A DNA stretch of 64,000 bases from Acidobacterium capsulatum ATCC 51196 (GCF_000022565.1 NC_012483.1:2294001-2358000); one strand, 5' to 3'; positions 27,186 through 37,036 are shown, counted from the stretch's first letter. Notes: a model not told the origin generated them from the sequence alone. Translations and numbers: made by a program.

Positions 27186-27461
27186 ATGGCACACAACGTA
27201 TTCTGCGCACGCTACAAGCAGGAGATGGAAGGACTCGACGAGCCTCCCTTCGACAGCGACTTTGGCCACAAAATCTACAACAACGTATCCAAGCGCGCCT
27301 GGGGCGAATGGATCGAGCACCAGAAAATGCTGCTGAACGAGTATCGCCTGCAGCCCTGGACGCCACAGGCTCAGGAGTTTCTGGTCGAGCAGATGAATCA
27401 ATACTTCTTCGGCGAAGGCGCTCAGCTTCCCAAGGAGTACGTTCCCCCGTCGCCGCGCTAG
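27186..27461 (+). CDS. yggX: Probable Fe(2+)-trafficking protein YggX
   Basis: A 91-aa cytoplasmic protein that matches YggX over its full length: MAHNVFCARYKQEMEGLD carries the conserved cysteine (Cys7), then SKRAWGEWIEHQKMLLNEYRL and an end with AQEFLVEQMNQYFFG. YggX protects iron-sulfur clusters from oxidants and helps iron supply. The ATG at 27186 is chosen over the GTG at 27177 since MA(H/R) is the family start. It follows the kinase gene by 22 bases and is convergent with the deacetylase gene, separated by six bases without an obvious terminator. Confidence 0.93.
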   Translation: MAHNVFCARYKQEMEGLDEPPFDSDFGHKIYNNVSKRAWGEWIEHQKMLLNEYRLQPWTPQAQEFLVEQMNQYFFGEGAQLPKEYVPPSPR

Positions 27462-27467
27462 CTTTTT

Positions 27468-28196
27468 CTAAACCGCGTTCCAGCGATCCACGGTTACAAA
27501 TTCACGGCCCTCCCCGCTCTGCGTCAACAGCATCTCCACCGCGCGCAGGGTGTGGGAGCGGTCAGCCCCCATCGCCAGATGGCCGCCGTCATGCAGCAGC
27601 AGGTTGCTCGCGCGGCCTCGCTTCTGATTCCGCTCAATCCCCGCCGTGAGAATCCCCGCCACTTCCTCGGCCGGGCGCGGATTCCAGTCATACCCCGTCA
27701 CATTCCACATCACCGGCGTCAGCCCAAGCGAGCGTGCATGCCGCAATACATACGGCCGCCGCGCTCCAAAGGGCGGGCGAAAGTATCGCACCGGCTGCCC
27801 CAGAACATCCTCAAGAATCGCGTTGCAGCCCGACAACTCTTCGCGCACCTGCGCTGCCGAACAGCGCATCAACATCGCGTGCGTCACCGTGTGATTGCCA
27901 ATCAAGTGCCCGGCATCGCGCACCGCGCGCGCAATGTCCGGCCGCTGCCGCACATACTGGCCCACCATGAAAAACGTAGCCCGCACCTCATGCTTCGCCA
28001 GAATCTCCAGCAGTTGCAGCGTGCAGCGGTCATTCGGGCCATCGTCAAAGGTCAGCGCAATCTCATTTGAATTGCGGCCCGCCAGCAGCGTGCGGCCAAA
28101 GATCTGCGAGGCCGGCCAGATGCCCGCATAAAAATATCCGCCCACTCCCAGCCCGGCCACACCGGCCGCCGCAATTGACGTCGCAATCAGATTCAC
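27468..28196 (-). CDS. Polysaccharide deacetylase (NodB/CE4)
   Basis: A 242-aa metal-dependent deacetylase of peptidoglycan, chitin oligomers or another N-acetylated polymer. An N-terminal hydrophobic helix (residues 4-24) anchors or exports it. Catalytic motifs are in order: LTFDDGPND (Asp51, Asp52), GNHTVTHAML (metal His102 and His106), RYFRPPFGARRPYV and SNLLLHDGGH (catalytic His). All key residues are present. It follows the HtrA-type protease gene by 14 bases, so both envelope genes are probably co-transcribed. Confidence 0.9.
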   Translation of the reverse strand: MNLIATSIAAAGVAGLGVGGYFYAGIWPASQIFGRTLLAGRNSNEIALTFDDGPNDRCTLQLLEILAKHEVRATFFMVGQYVRQRPDIARAVRDAGHLIGNHTVTHAMLMRCSAAQVREELSGCNAILEDVLGQPVRYFRPPFGARRPYVLRHARSLGLTPVMWNVTGYDWNPRPAEEVAGILTAGIERNQKRGRASNLLLHDGGHLAMGADRSHTLRAVEMLLTQSGEGREFVTVDRWNAV

Positions 28197-28210
28197 GCCG
28201 TGCCTCTTGC

Positions 28211-29371
28211 CTAAACTTCCTGCTCGCCGGCCACGCCGAGCTTCACATGAAAGACCATGCGGCGGCCATCGCGCAGCACTGTCACCGTGATGACATCGCC
28301 GGGCTGATGGCTGTTCATAATGTCAGAGATATCCTGCTGGCTCGCCACCTGCTGGCCATCCATCGCGATGATCAGGTCGCCCCCAATCTCGATCTGCTGG
28401 TTGCCCAGGTACGCTGTTTGCGAGCCGCCATGCAGCCCGGCGCGCGCGGCGGGTCCGCCCGGAATCACCTGCTCAATCAGCACGCCATACTGCGCGCCCA
28501 GATTCATCTGCTGTGCAAGGTAGGGCCCAATCGGCAGCGTCACCACGCCCAGCGAGGGACGCATCGGATGCCCGTACTTCTGGAAATCCTTGAGCACCGC
28601 CTTCGCCGTATCAATCGGAATCGCAAATCCGATGCCCGCGCTCTGCTCCACCGGAACCTGGTCATTCGGATTCGTCGCAATCAGCGAGTTGATGCCAATC
28701 ACCTCGCCCTGCGAATTCAGCAGCGGGCCGCCTGAATTGCCCGGATTGATCGCCGCATCCGTCTGAATCGCATTCTCAATCGGCGCGCCCACCGGCCCGC
28801 GCACTGAGCGAATCGCGCTGATGATCCCCGACGTCATCGTGCCATTCAACCCAAACGGATTGCCGATGGCATACACAATCTGTCCCACCTGCAGATTCCG
28901 CGAGTCGGCCAGCACCGCCGGATGCAGATTCGGAGCATGAATCTGCAACAGCGCCAGGTCATGCGTGCGATCCCGCCCGATCACCACCGCCTTGTAGCGG
29001 TGCTTGTCCCAGGTCTGCACCTCGATATTCTGTGCGCCCGCTACAACGTGATAGTTGGTCAGAATGTGGCCGGCCTTGTCCAGAATGAAGCCCGAACCCT
29101 GGCCTTGCTGTGGCACCAGCCCATAGAAGAAATCAAGCCCCACCGAGGTCGAGGTGATGTTCACCACCGAGGGCATCGCCCGCTTGTAAACCGCAATGTT
29201 GTTCTGCTCCTGCGGCAGATACTTCGGCTGGGTGCTGACCTCGGTCAACTCAAGCTGCGGGTTCGCAGGATTGGCGAAGACGCCAAAGCCTCCATCGGTG
29301 CCCAGATGCGAGAGTACGAACCAGAAGCCGCCCACAAGGAGCAGCACCAGAGCAATGCGGCGAAAATTCAT
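28211..29371 (-). CDS. HtrA/DegP-type trypsin-like serine protease with PDZ domain
   Basis: A 386-aa periplasmic quality-control protease with an N-terminal signal anchor (MNFRRIALVLLLVGGFWFVL). The catalytic triad is complete: His108 in LTNYHVVAGA, Asp138 in RTHDLALLQ and Ser213 in NPGNSGGPLLNS. One PDZ domain follows (about 285-380, with GPAARAGLHGGSQ and GDLIIAMDGQQV). A single PDZ domain and membrane anchor make it closer to DegS than to DegP. A DegS-like role in releasing an anti-sigma factor is possible, since an ECF sigma/anti-sigma pair is coded at 42.9 kb, but that is inference. It heads a two-gene unit with the deacetylase. Confidence 0.92.
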   Translation of the reverse strand: MNFRRIALVLLLVGGFWFVLSHLGTDGGFGVFANPANPQLELTEVSTQPKYLPQEQNNIAVYKRAMPSVVNITSTSVGLDFFYGLVPQQGQGSGFILDKAGHILTNYHVVAGAQNIEVQTWDKHRYKAVVIGRDRTHDLALLQIHAPNLHPAVLADSRNLQVGQIVYAIGNPFGLNGTMTSGIISAIRSVRGPVGAPIENAIQTDAAINPGNSGGPLLNSQGEVIGINSLIATNPNDQVPVEQSAGIGFAIPIDTAKAVLKDFQKYGHPMRPSLGVVTLPIGPYLAQQMNLGAQYGVLIEQVIPGGPAARAGLHGGSQTAYLGNQQIEIGGDLIIAMDGQQVASQQDISDIMNSHQPGDVITVTVLRDGRRMVFHVKLGVAGEQEV

Positions 29372-29486
29372 GCGCGGATTGGCCTCGGATCGAATTGGAT
29401 TTCAGCCCCCGCCGCCATCCCATCGAACAAAGCAGCGAAGCATCTCCTCTATTTTACCGGGAGCCTCTCGCCGCTCCTCTTCGCGA

Positions 29487-30161
29487 TCAGCGCGCAACGC
29501 CCCGCGCCGCCAGGCGCAGTTCTTCGGCCAGGCGCTCCACCTGGGCGCGCGTCTCCGCCAGCGTGCCGGTGTTATCAATCACCGCATCACAAAGCGGAAT
29601 CTTCTCTGCATCCGGAATCTGCCGCGCCAGCCGCGAGCGCGCATCCTGCTCAATCGCAGCCCTGCGCTCCGGCGTTGCATCCGGCTCCATCGCCAGAATG
29701 CGCCCCACATAGCGGGCAATCTTCATTTCATCCGGCACCGTGACCAGCAGCACGCGATCAAAACGGTCTCGCCATCCCGGCACGCTGCTCGCTTCATGGC
29801 TCGCCTCAAAAATCAGCGCGGACTCTACCATCGCCACGGCCTCTGGATCACGCGCAAACACCTCGCGCATCCACTCCTCCTGCGCCGCAATCACCAGCGG
29901 ATGCACCAGCGCGTTCAATTCCGCCAGACGCCCTTCGCGAAAGGCCATCTCCGCCAGCCGCGCGCGGTCCAGCGTCCCATCGGGTCGCACGACTTTGTCG
30001 CCGAAGTGTTCCACCACGGCGCGGTACGCGCTCTGCCCCGGCTCCATGAGCGCCCGGCCCACGGCATCGGCTTCAATTACGGACATGCCCAGTTCGCGAA
30101 ACATCTGCGCCACTGTCGATTTTCCGCTTCCAATGCCGCCGGTGAGTCCCACACGCAGCAA
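29487..30161 (-). CDS. coaE: Dephospho-CoA kinase
   Basis: Catalyses the last step of coenzyme A synthesis, ATP-dependent phosphorylation of the 3'-hydroxyl of dephospho-CoA. The 224-aa protein has the P-loop GGIGSGKST at residues 8-16, then VIEADAVGRALMEPG and HPLVIAAQEEWMRE, all typical of CoaE. The C-terminus (VERLAEELRLAARGVAR) is slightly long. It diverges from the Trm112-like gene with 35 bases between starts, so their promoters must overlap. panB and panC, which act earlier in the same pathway, are also in the window but 25 kb away. Confidence 0.94.
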   Translation of the reverse strand: MLRVGLTGGIGSGKSTVAQMFRELGMSVIEADAVGRALMEPGQSAYRAVVEHFGDKVVRPDGTLDRARLAEMAFREGRLAELNALVHPLVIAAQEEWMREVFARDPEAVAMVESALIFEASHEASSVPGWRDRFDRVLLVTVPDEMKIARYVGRILAMEPDATPERRAAIEQDARSRLARQIPDAEKIPLCDAVIDNTGTLAETRAQVERLAEELRLAARGVAR

Positions 30162-30196
30162 TGCTCTGCTCCTCGCGCGCCGGTTACACTGGCGCT

Positions 30197-30364
30197 ATGC
30201 CATTTCAACTGCTGGACTTGATTGTATGTCCCGCCTGTCACGGCCCGCTGGCCGAGTGCACCGGCCAGGCCGATGCGCCTGCGCTCGTCTGCACATTCTG
30301 CGGCCGCGAATACAGCCTGCTCGACGGCATTCCCGTGCTTATTCCCGATCGCGCAAAGCAGTAA
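30197..30364 (+). CDS. Trm112-family zinc-binding protein
   Basis: A 55-aa protein with two cysteine pairs, VCPACHGPL and CTFCGREY, forming one zinc site, and the family ending SLLDGIPVLIPDRA. In eukaryotes and archaea Trm112 activates methyltransferases; the bacterial YcaR/Trm112-like proteins are less well understood. The ATG at 30197 is chosen because the family starts with a few residues before LLDLIVCP. It diverges from coaE. Confidence 0.88.
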   Translation: MPFQLLDLIVCPACHGPLAECTGQADAPALVCTFCGREYSLLDGIPVLIPDRAKQ

Positions 30365-30532
30365 CCACGCGGCCCAATCTGCATCTCATCCATTTCTCAT
30401 GCCACTTGCGTACCAATGGATGAGAGTTGCACAGGAAGAACATGCTTTGCTGAATTTCCTTTCGCACAGCAACACTCACGGCTACTCTGGTGTCTCACTG
30501 AACAGCAACATCCAAAGAAAGGAAGATCGCCC

Positions 30533-30778
30533 ATGCAGGAGAAAGTGGATCGAATCGAGAAGTTCTCCGTCGCCGAGTTGGCAAATCTGCGTGCGGAATT
30601 GATGCGCTCGGGCCTCGACAGCCGTCAGGCGGCGGAAATTCTCTCGACCTTCCTGATCGGACGCGGATACGGCGTCGATTCGCAACGAGTCACCGAGGCT
30701 GCGCTCCGCATGGAGCGTTCCGGCTGTACCACGGACTGCATGCAGGCCGAACTCGAAAGTGTCGCTCTCATTATGTAG
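30533..30778 (+). CDS. Small helical hypothetical protein
   Basis: An 81-aa acidic/basic mixed protein, predicted helical, with no membrane segment. Sequence such as FSVAELANLRAELMRSGLD and QAAEILSTFLIGRGYGVD suggests a compact helical domain, perhaps a DNA- or protein-binding adaptor. AAAGGAAG lies about ten bases before this ATG, so the longer frame from 30416 is not used. I do not recognise the family. A GC-rich hairpin follows directly after the stop. Confidence 0.65.
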   Translation: MQEKVDRIEKFSVAELANLRAELMRSGLDSRQAAEILSTFLIGRGYGVDSQRVTEAALRMERSGCTTDCMQAELESVALIM

Positions 30779-30786
30779 TGGTCACC

Positions 30787-30808
30787 GGGGCAGCGCGACC
30801 GCTGCCCC
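30787..30808. terminator. GC-rich hairpin between convergent genes
   Basis: GGGGCAGCG, CGAC loop, CGCTGCCCC: a perfect 9-bp stem between the small hypothetical gene and the convergent DJ-1/PfpI gene, with outer GTGGT/ACCAC pairing. No T tract, so the call is based on position and symmetry. Confidence 0.45.
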
Positions 30809-30817
30809 GTCCACCAC

Positions 30818-31405
30818 TTAACCTTTCTGCGCCAGGTACGCTTCCACCACCGGCAAATACTTCGCCAGCCACTCCGGATGCGCAGGCCATGCCGGAGCCG
30901 TGACCAGGTTCCCATCCACCACCGCCGCCGTCATCTCCACCGCAACGTAGTGTCCGCCCGCAAGTTCCACCTCTGGCGCGCATGCCGGATAAGCGCTGAC
31001 ACGCTTGCCCGCAATGCACTTGGCCGCCGCCAGCAGTTGCGCCGCATGGCAGATAGCCGCAATCGGCTTCTTCGCCTCGGCAAAATGCCGCACCATCGCG
31101 AGCACCCTCTCATTCAGCCGCAAATATTCCGGAGCCCGCCCACCCGGCAGCACCAGCCCGTCGTACTCCGCCGGGTCAATCTCCTCAAACGTGGCATTCA
31201 ACCCAAAGTTGTGGCCGCGCTTCTCCGAATAGGTCTGATCCCCTTCAAAGTCGTGAATCGCCGTGCGAATGGACTGCCCGCTCTTCTTGCCCGGGCAAAC
31301 CGCATCCACCCTGTGCCCCACCATCTGCAGCGCCTGGAACGGCACCATCGTCTCATAATCCTCGGCATAATCGCCCACAATCATCAACAGCTTGGCTTGG
31401 CTCAT
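30818..31405 (-). CDS. DJ-1/PfpI family protein
   Basis: A 195-aa class I glutamine amidotransferase-like protein. The nucleophile elbow is [10 protein letters not shown] with Cys119, and the acidic partner is probably Glu16 in [22 protein letters not shown] and [15 protein letters not shown] are also typical of the intracellular protease/YhbO/DJ-1 group. Reported activities include deglycase, chaperone and peptidase functions, so no single reaction is given. GGAGGG lies nine bases before the ATG at 31405, fixing the start. The gene is alone on its strand. Confidence 0.88.
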   Translation of the reverse strand: MSQAKLLMIVGDYAEDYETMVPFQALQMVGHRVDAVCPGKKSGQSIRTAIHDFEGDQTYSEKRGHNFGLNATFEEIDPAEYDGLVLPGGRAPEYLRLNERVLAMVRHFAEAKKPIAAICHAAQLLAAAKCIAGKRVSAYPACAPEVELAGGHYVAVEMTAAVVDGNLVTAPAWPAHPEWLAKYLPVVEAYLAQKG

Positions 31406-31546
31406 CGCAAAGACCCTCCGCCTCATTGTGACGCGCAATGACGCGCCCGCGATCCAGAATCACATGTAAAAATCCTTCCGAATCTCCCAAACATGCCTTT
31501 AGTACCGTTGGCCCACTCCCCCGCTCGGGTGATGCTGTTGCTTCCC

Positions 31547-33142
31547 ATGCTTTTCAAAGCTCTGAGCGCCGCGGTGTACGGCATCGATGCCAACATCATC
31601 GATGTTGAAGTCGATTTCTCCGGCGTGACCACGCTCGAAAGCCGCTTCAACATGGTGGGCCTGCCCGACGCCGCCGTGCGCGAAAGCCGTGACCGCGTGC
31701 GCTCCGCCATCAAAAACTCCGGCTTTGAGATTCCCACCACCAACATCACCATCAACCTCGCTCCGGCCGACATGAAGAAGGAAGGCTCCGGCTTTGACCT
31801 CCCCATGGCCATCGGCATTCTGGGCGCTTACGGCGCGCTGCAGATCAAGGACATTCGCGAATTCCTCCTGGTCGGCGAGCTTGGCCTCGATGGCGCACTG
31901 CGCCCCGTGCCCGGCATGCTGCCCGTCGCCGTGGCGGCGCGCGAGCGTGGCATTCGCAATCTCGTTATTCCCAAGGCCAATGCGCGCGAAGCGGCGGTCG
32001 TCGAGGGCGTCAACGTCTATCCCGTCGAAACCCTGAACGACGCGCGCGAGTTGCTCAACGCTGCCGGCAATGGAGGCATCCACACCCCGCCCTTCCGGGT
32101 GCATGCCGAAGAAACGCTCGAGTCCGATACCTATTTCGGCCCCGACTTCGCCGATGTGCGCGGCCAGCAGGCCGCCAAGCGCGCCCTTGAAGTGTCGGCC
32201 GCAGGTGGACACAACATTCTCATGATTGGCCCTCCCGGCTCCGGCAAAACCATGCTCGCCAAGCGCCTGCCCTCCATCCTGGCTCCGCTCAGCTTTGACG
32301 AGGCGCTCGAGACTACCAAGATTCACTCCGTCGCGGGCGTGCTCGACGCCGAGGCCGGACTCGTCACCCAGCGCCCCTTCCGCTCACCGCACCACACCAT
32401 CTCTGACGCCGGGCTCATTGGTGGCGGCATCATTCCCCGTCCCGGCGAAGTCTCGCTCGCACACAACGGCGTGCTGTTCCTCGATGAACTCCCCGAGTTT
32501 CCGCGCAACGTGCTCGAGGTCATGCGACAGCCGCTCGAAGACCGCAACGTCGTCATCGCGCGCGCCTCCATGTCTCTCACCTTTCCGGCATCGTTCATGC
32601 TGGCGGCAGCCATGAATCCCTGCCCCTGCGGATACTTCAACGACCGCTCGCGCGAGTGCCACTGCACCCCGCCGCTCATTCAGCGTTACGTGGCCAAGGT
32701 CTCAGGCCCGCTTCTTGACCGCATTGACATTCACATCGAGGTGCCGGCTGTGCAATATCGTGAGCTACGCGGGGGAGCCGCCAGCGAGGGTTCGGCAGCC
32801 ATCCGCGCCCGCGTGCTGCAGGCGCGTCAGCGGCAGGCAGCGCGCTTTGGCAACATTGCGGCCGCTCCATCCGCCAGCCGTGCTCAAAAAGAAAAGTCCC
32901 GCACCTACTCCAACGCCCAGATGACCACACGACAGATTCGCCAGTTCTGCGAGCTCAGCCCCGAATCTGAAAAGCTCCTCGAACGCGCCATGCAGCAGCA
33001 GGGACTCACCGCCCGTGCCCACGACCGCATTCTCAAAGTCGCACGCACCATCGCCGATCTGGCCGGCGAAGAATCCGTCGCCGTCCCCCACATCGCCGAA
33101 GCCATCCAGTACCGCACCCTCGACCGCAGCTACTGGAGCTGA
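31547..33142 (+). CDS. YifB family Mg-chelatase-like AAA ATPase (ComM-type)
   Basis: A 531-aa cytoplasmic ATPase. The N-terminal Lon-protease-like S5 domain begins [16 protein letters not shown]; a Mg-chelatase AAA core follows with Walker [17 protein letters not shown] and Walker [10 protein letters not shown]; and a C-terminal domain contains [10 protein letters not shown] and [18 protein letters not shown]. In naturally competent bacteria the homologue ComM is a branch-migration helicase that helps integrate donor DNA; elsewhere the role is less clear. This ATG is chosen because YifB proteins start a few residues before SAAVYGI. No dprA or com genes are adjacent. Confidence 0.92.
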   Translation: MLFKALSAAVYGIDANIIDVEVDFSGVTTLESRFNMVGLPDAAVRESRDRVRSAIKNSGFEIPTTNITINLAPADMKKEGSGFDLPMAIGILGAYGALQIKDIREFLLVGELGLDGALRPVPGMLPVAVAARERGIRNLVIPKANAREAAVVEGVNVYPVETLNDARELLNAAGNGGIHTPPFRVHAEETLESDTYFGPDFADVRGQQAAKRALEVSAAGGHNILMIGPPGSGKTMLAKRLPSILAPLSFDEALETTKIHSVAGVLDAEAGLVTQRPFRSPHHTISDAGLIGGGIIPRPGEVSLAHNGVLFLDELPEFPRNVLEVMRQPLEDRNVVIARASMSLTFPASFMLAAAMNPCPCGYFNDRSRECHCTPPLIQRYVAKVSGPLLDRIDIHIEVPAVQYRELRGGAASEGSAAIRARVLQARQRQAARFGNIAAAPSASRAQKEKSRTYSNAQMTTRQIRQFCELSPESEKLLERAMQQQGLTARAHDRILKVARTIADLAGEESVAVPHIAEAIQYRTLDRSYWS

Positions 33143-33544
33143 GCCTCACGCGCCTCATCGCGCCGCTCTCTCCCGCGTCCTCTTCTTGCGCCTCAAATTC
33201 TCCCAAAAAACTGCGCAAATCGCCGCTTTTGGCTCCCCATGTCAATTGTCAGTGAATGACCTGTCAATGTTCGGCAAATCGCTCTTTTTTTAAGGTTGCC
33301 TTCAGCTTCGCGTTTTTAGACTGACCCAGCCGGAACTCTCATAACAATCAGCCGGCGCGTGGATCCTCCTTGCGAGACTCCCCTCTCAGTCGTCATTCCG
33401 CACCGCGCGACTGGGCTCTCACTCGCGTCCGGGAACCACATCGCCACAAGGCAATTCGGCTATCTGCTTCATGCGTCCAGTCGGCGGCCTTCGCCCCTGC
33501 ACGGTGAATTGCAAACAGTAAACAGGCCTCTTCAAGGAGAAGTA
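33143..33544. other. Intergenic region before TonB-receptor gene, no feature seen
   Basis: Four hundred bases without a supportable gene. It holds a T-rich stretch near 33286-33292 and the Shine-Dalgarno AAGGAGA just before the receptor ATG. No repeat, RNA or clear promoter was recognised; the start of the receptor transcript should lie here. Confidence 0.5.
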
Positions 33545-36469
33545 ATGCCAGTTCATGCACGCCGTTGGAGTAGCTGCGTCACGCTGCTCGTTCTCACCCT
33601 TCTGCTCTGCGGAATTCTGCCCCCCGCCGGCGCGTCGTCCATCAGCACCATGGCCGAACCCGCGCCCAGCTCGACCGGATCCATCTCAGGCACCTTGACT
33701 GACTCCGCTGGCGCTGTGCTGCGCGGCGCACGCGTCTCCATCCCCGCCAGAAATCAGGTCGTCTTCACCGACCAACAGGGCCGCTTCTTCTTCAGCGGCC
33801 TTCAGCCTGGCGAATACACCGTCTCCGTCAGCTATGTTGGCTTCAAAAAGGTCACAAAGACCGTCACCGTAAGCGCCGGTTCCTCCACCTCTCTGAACCT
33901 GCAGCTTCAGGTCGCCTCCAGCAATCAGACCGTCCTTGTTTCCGCCGCCAGCGCTTCCGCTGAGGTCGAGGCCGTCAATGAAGAGCGCGCCGCCGACAAC
34001 ATTATGCAGGTGCTGCCGGTCAAGATGATCACCAGCCTGCCGGCCCCCAATCTCGGCAACGCGCTCGGCCGCCTGCCCGGCGTCAGCCTCACCCGCAATG
34101 AAGGTCAGGACCAGTACGTGCAGGTGCGCGGCACCGAGCCCCGCCTCACCAACACCACCGTTGACGGATTCAACCTGCCATCCGCTGACCCCGGCGTGCG
34201 CGAATACGACTACTCCGTGCTGCCTCCGAGCATCATTGATTCCGTGCAGGTCAGCAAAACGCTCCAGGCAAACATGGACGGAGACGGCATCGGCGCCTCC
34301 ATCAACATCATCACCAAGACGGCCACTGACACTCCCACCTACGAGTTCACCGCGCTCGGCGGCTACAACCCGATCGAGAACGGACGCGGCAGCACCGACG
34401 AGTACGGCACCTGGGGCCGCCGCTTCGGACCCGGCAAGAAGTTAGGCTTCATCATCAGCGGCGAATACAACTACGACGGCACCGGCATCAATGACATGGA
34501 GCCCACGCCCGACATCGCCACGCTCCCCAACGGCCAGACCACCGGCTGGTTCGACGCGCAGGATCTGCGCACCTACATGTTCCACCGCCCCCGCTGGGGA
34601 GTAGGCGGCAGCCTCGACTACCGCATCAAGCCCGGCCACACCATCTATCTCCGCTACCTCTACTCGCACTACAACGACAGCGGCGACAAGACCGTCTACA
34701 CACTGCATGACAATACGCCCGGCGTCCAATTGCTGGTCCCCGGCAACAGTGGTTGTACCGGAACCCCCACAGACAGCGGCGCAACCACCGCGCCCTGCAA
34801 TACACCGCCCAGCTTCTATAACCAGCAGGAGGACGCGCAGATCTCCACCGGCGCGCTCGAACTCAGCAGCATGCATGTGCTCAAGAAGGCCTGGTACTCC
34901 TGGGGTGCCGACGTCGCCACCAGCATCTTCGGCGGCGAGCCCTTTGACTCCGGCAACTTCAACAACAACTCCACCGCGGGCGACTGCCACTATGAGCCCG
35001 GCAACACCACGGACTACCACCTGCCGCAGTGGAGCCTCGCCTGCTTTGCCGAGATCAATCAGCCGCAGAACTACGTCTTCACCGGCACGCAGCGTTCGCC
35101 CGGCCACAGCCAGCAGATCAACATCGGCTTCAATGTCTCGGCCGGATACAACTGGCAAATCGGCAAGAAGTACGACTCGCTGGAATACGGCGCCAAGTTC
35201 CGCAGCATGCACCAGTACGCCAACACCTACAACCTCAACGCCACGGCCAACACCGCCATTCCCATGTCGATGTTCCCCAACCGCCTCAAGCAGCCCAGAT
35301 ACTACAACGGCTCCTATCAGGACGGTTACAACGTCTTTTATAGCGACGTGGCAAAGTACGTGAAGCAGAACCCCACAGACTTCACCTTCAACGATGACAA
35401 AGGCGTCGATCCCTCTGACTTCGGCATCGTCGAGCACATCCCCGCGTTCTATGCCATGAACACCATCGACTTCGCGCGCGGCATCCGTCTCGTCGCCGGT
35501 CTCCGCGCTGAAATCACGACAGACAAAATTCACAACCTGACCTTCGATGCCAACAACAACGCATCGCCTAATCACTTCTCCAACACCTACTACGACATCC
35601 TGCCCAGCGCTTCGCTCCGTCTCCCCGCAGGCCACGGCAGCTTCGTTCGTGTGGACTACTCGCGCGGCGTCTCCCGCCCCGAGGAAGTCAGCCTGGGCCA
35701 GGCCATCAGTTGGAGCCAGAACGGCAACGGCTCCTACAAGTACACCGCATCGCTCAACAATCCCAACCTCAAGGCTGAAGTCGGTGACGATGTCGATGTG
35801 CAATACGATCACTACTTCAAGACCTTCGGCGTCTTCACAGCCGGTTACTTCTACAAGCACCTCTCCTCGCCCATCGTGACCGAGCAGAGCTTCGCCCCCA
35901 ACTATCAGCCGCCCGGCGGCCCGCAGGGCTCTTATCTCATCAGCCAGCCCATCAACGCCGGCACCTCGTGGCTGCAGGGCATCGAACTGCAATACTGGCA
36001 ACACTGGACCGGCCTGCCCGGCCTGCTCGGCGGCCTCGGCATGAATGCCAACTACAGCTACGAGACCTCCCGCATCAGCAGCATCACCGGGCGCACAGAC
36101 CATCCCCGCTTGCCCTATGACGAGCCCAACAGCTTCAACATTGGGCCCACCTACAATCGCGGACCGCTCTCCATGCAGATGGCCCTCAACTTTAACCAGG
36201 CCGCAATCTTCGCCTATCAATACACTGACGGCACCGCCGGCGGTCCCAAGGGCCCGCTCGGAGACATCTACTTCTACAACCACACGCAACTCGACGCGCA
36301 GGGCGGCTACAAGTTCGGCCACGGACTGCAGTTGATCGTCTCCGCCTGGAACCTCAACAACGAGGAATTCGGCTTCTACAACGGAAGCAAGCAGTATCCC
36401 ATCCAGCGCGAGTTCTATCAGCCCACCTACACCTTTGGCCTGCACTGGACACCCAAGCCGAAGCACTAA
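33545..36469 (+). CDS. TonB-dependent outer-membrane receptor with CarboxypepD-like domain
   Basis: A 974-aa outer-membrane importer of the acidobacterial/Bacteroidota type. A signal peptide (to about residue 36) is followed by a carboxypeptidase regulatory-like beta domain (about 45-125, SISGTLTDSAGAVLRGARV), a plug domain (about 140-260, with ADNIMQVLPVKMI, LPGVSLTRNEGQD and VSKTLQANMDGDGIGASIN) and a barrel ending in an aromatic strand, YTFGLHWTPKPKH. The plug form resembles receptors often linked to oligosaccharide uptake (FecA/CirA-like naming in databases), but the ligand is not known. AAGGAGA is placed six bases before this ATG, so the upstream extension to 33359 is rejected. A perfect 14-bp terminator hairpin follows. 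Confidence 0.92.
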   Translation: MPVHARRWSSCVTLLVLTLLLCGILPPAGASSISTMAEPAPSSTGSISGTLTDSAGAVLRGARVSIPARNQVVFTDQQGRFFFSGLQPGEYTVSVSYVGFKKVTKTVTVSAGSSTSLNLQLQVASSNQTVLVSAASASAEVEAVNEERAADNIMQVLPVKMITSLPAPNLGNALGRLPGVSLTRNEGQDQYVQVRGTEPRLTNTTVDGFNLPSADPGVREYDYSVLPPSIIDSVQVSKTLQANMDGDGIGASINIITKTATDTPTYEFTALGGYNPIENGRGSTDEYGTWGRRFGPGKKLGFIISGEYNYDGTGINDMEPTPDIATLPNGQTTGWFDAQDLRTYMFHRPRWGVGGSLDYRIKPGHTIYLRYLYSHYNDSGDKTVYTLHDNTPGVQLLVPGNSGCTGTPTDSGATTAPCNTPPSFYNQQEDAQISTGALELSSMHVLKKAWYSWGADVATSIFGGEPFDSGNFNNNSTAGDCHYEPGNTTDYHLPQWSLACFAEINQPQNYVFTGTQRSPGHSQQINIGFNVSAGYNWQIGKKYDSLEYGAKFRSMHQYANTYNLNATANTAIPMSMFPNRLKQPRYYNGSYQDGYNVFYSDVAKYVKQNPTDFTFNDDKGVDPSDFGIVEHIPAFYAMNTIDFARGIRLVAGLRAEITTDKIHNLTFDANNNASPNHFSNTYYDILPSASLRLPAGHGSFVRVDYSRGVSRPEEVSLGQAISWSQNGNGSYKYTASLNNPNLKAEVGDDVDVQYDHYFKTFGVFTAGYFYKHLSSPIVTEQSFAPNYQPPGGPQGSYLISQPINAGTSWLQGIELQYWQHWTGLPGLLGGLGMNANYSYETSRISSITGRTDHPRLPYDEPNSFNIGPTYNRGPLSMQMALNFNQAAIFAYQYTDGTAGGPKGPLGDIYFYNHTQLDAQGGYKFGHGLQLIVSAWNLNNEEFGFYNGSKQYPIQREFYQPTYTFGLHWTPKPKH

Positions 36470-36490
36470 ACCACTCACACGCAACTCACC

Positions 36491-36528
36491 GCAACGGCGC
36501 GCCGCACTCACGGCGCGCCGTTGCTTTT
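36491..36528 (+). terminator. Rho-independent terminator after TonB receptor gene
   Basis: GCAACGGCGCGCCG, loop CACTCA, CGGCGCGCCGTTGC: a perfect 14-bp stem followed by TTTT, 21 bases after the stop. Confidence 0.9.
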
Positions 36529-36584
36529 CGTCAAAGCTCAAAGTTGCGGTCAGGAATCTTCCTCTGCTAACGTCAGCATCAGTC

Positions 36585-36932
36585 ATGCCGCTCACACGCA
36601 GCCATCACGCCAAGGCTCACGCCGGCACCTCATGGGTGCAGCGCCTGCTTGCGTGCGGCATGCTTCTCCTCGCTGCCTTCCTGGTGCTCGATCCGCTCTG
36701 GGAGTGTGCCGATCATCTCGATGATCTCCGCCATCTCGGGCCGCACGGCATGCTGATCATCCTGCTGCTCGTCGCCTGCGCAGGCATCTCTCTGCTCAAA
36801 ACCTTTCAGTGGATTGGCCTGCTCCTGCATTACGTCGCCGCGCGCCTGCGCCCATTCGCGCTCTCGCGGCAAATCTACGCATGCATCATCGCTCCCGTCT
36901 GCGTCGCGTCTCCGCCGCCTCTGCGAATCTGA
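36585..36932 (+). CDS. Small membrane protein upstream of RND efflux genes
   Basis: A 115-aa protein with two clear hydrophobic helices (about 27-42 and 56-80) and a His-rich cytoplasmic-looking N-terminus (LTRSHHAKAHAG). Between the helices is an acidic loop, ECADHLDDLRHLGPH. It precedes the adaptor gene of the RND efflux system by about 100 bases on the same strand, so it may belong to the same operon. I do not recognise the family. The C-terminal 30 residues (PVCVASPPPLRI) look poorly conserved, and the true product could be shorter. Confidence 0.55.
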   Translation: MPLTRSHHAKAHAGTSWVQRLLACGMLLLAAFLVLDPLWECADHLDDLRHLGPHGMLIILLLVACAGISLLKTFQWIGLLLHYVAARLRPFALSRQIYACIIAPVCVASPPPLRI

Positions 36933-37036
36933 TCTTCGGAATCTCTGCGCCTTTCGGCCTGCTCATCAGGGCACATTCTTCCTTGCCTATGTGACGAGCG
37001 CCGCTGTGCTTCCTCTCACGCAGAAGGATTCCACTC

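Noticed and set aside
33359-33544. Upstream extension of the TonB receptor gene
   Set aside because: A proper signal peptide and AAGGAGA support the ATG at 33545; the extra 62 residues look non-coding.
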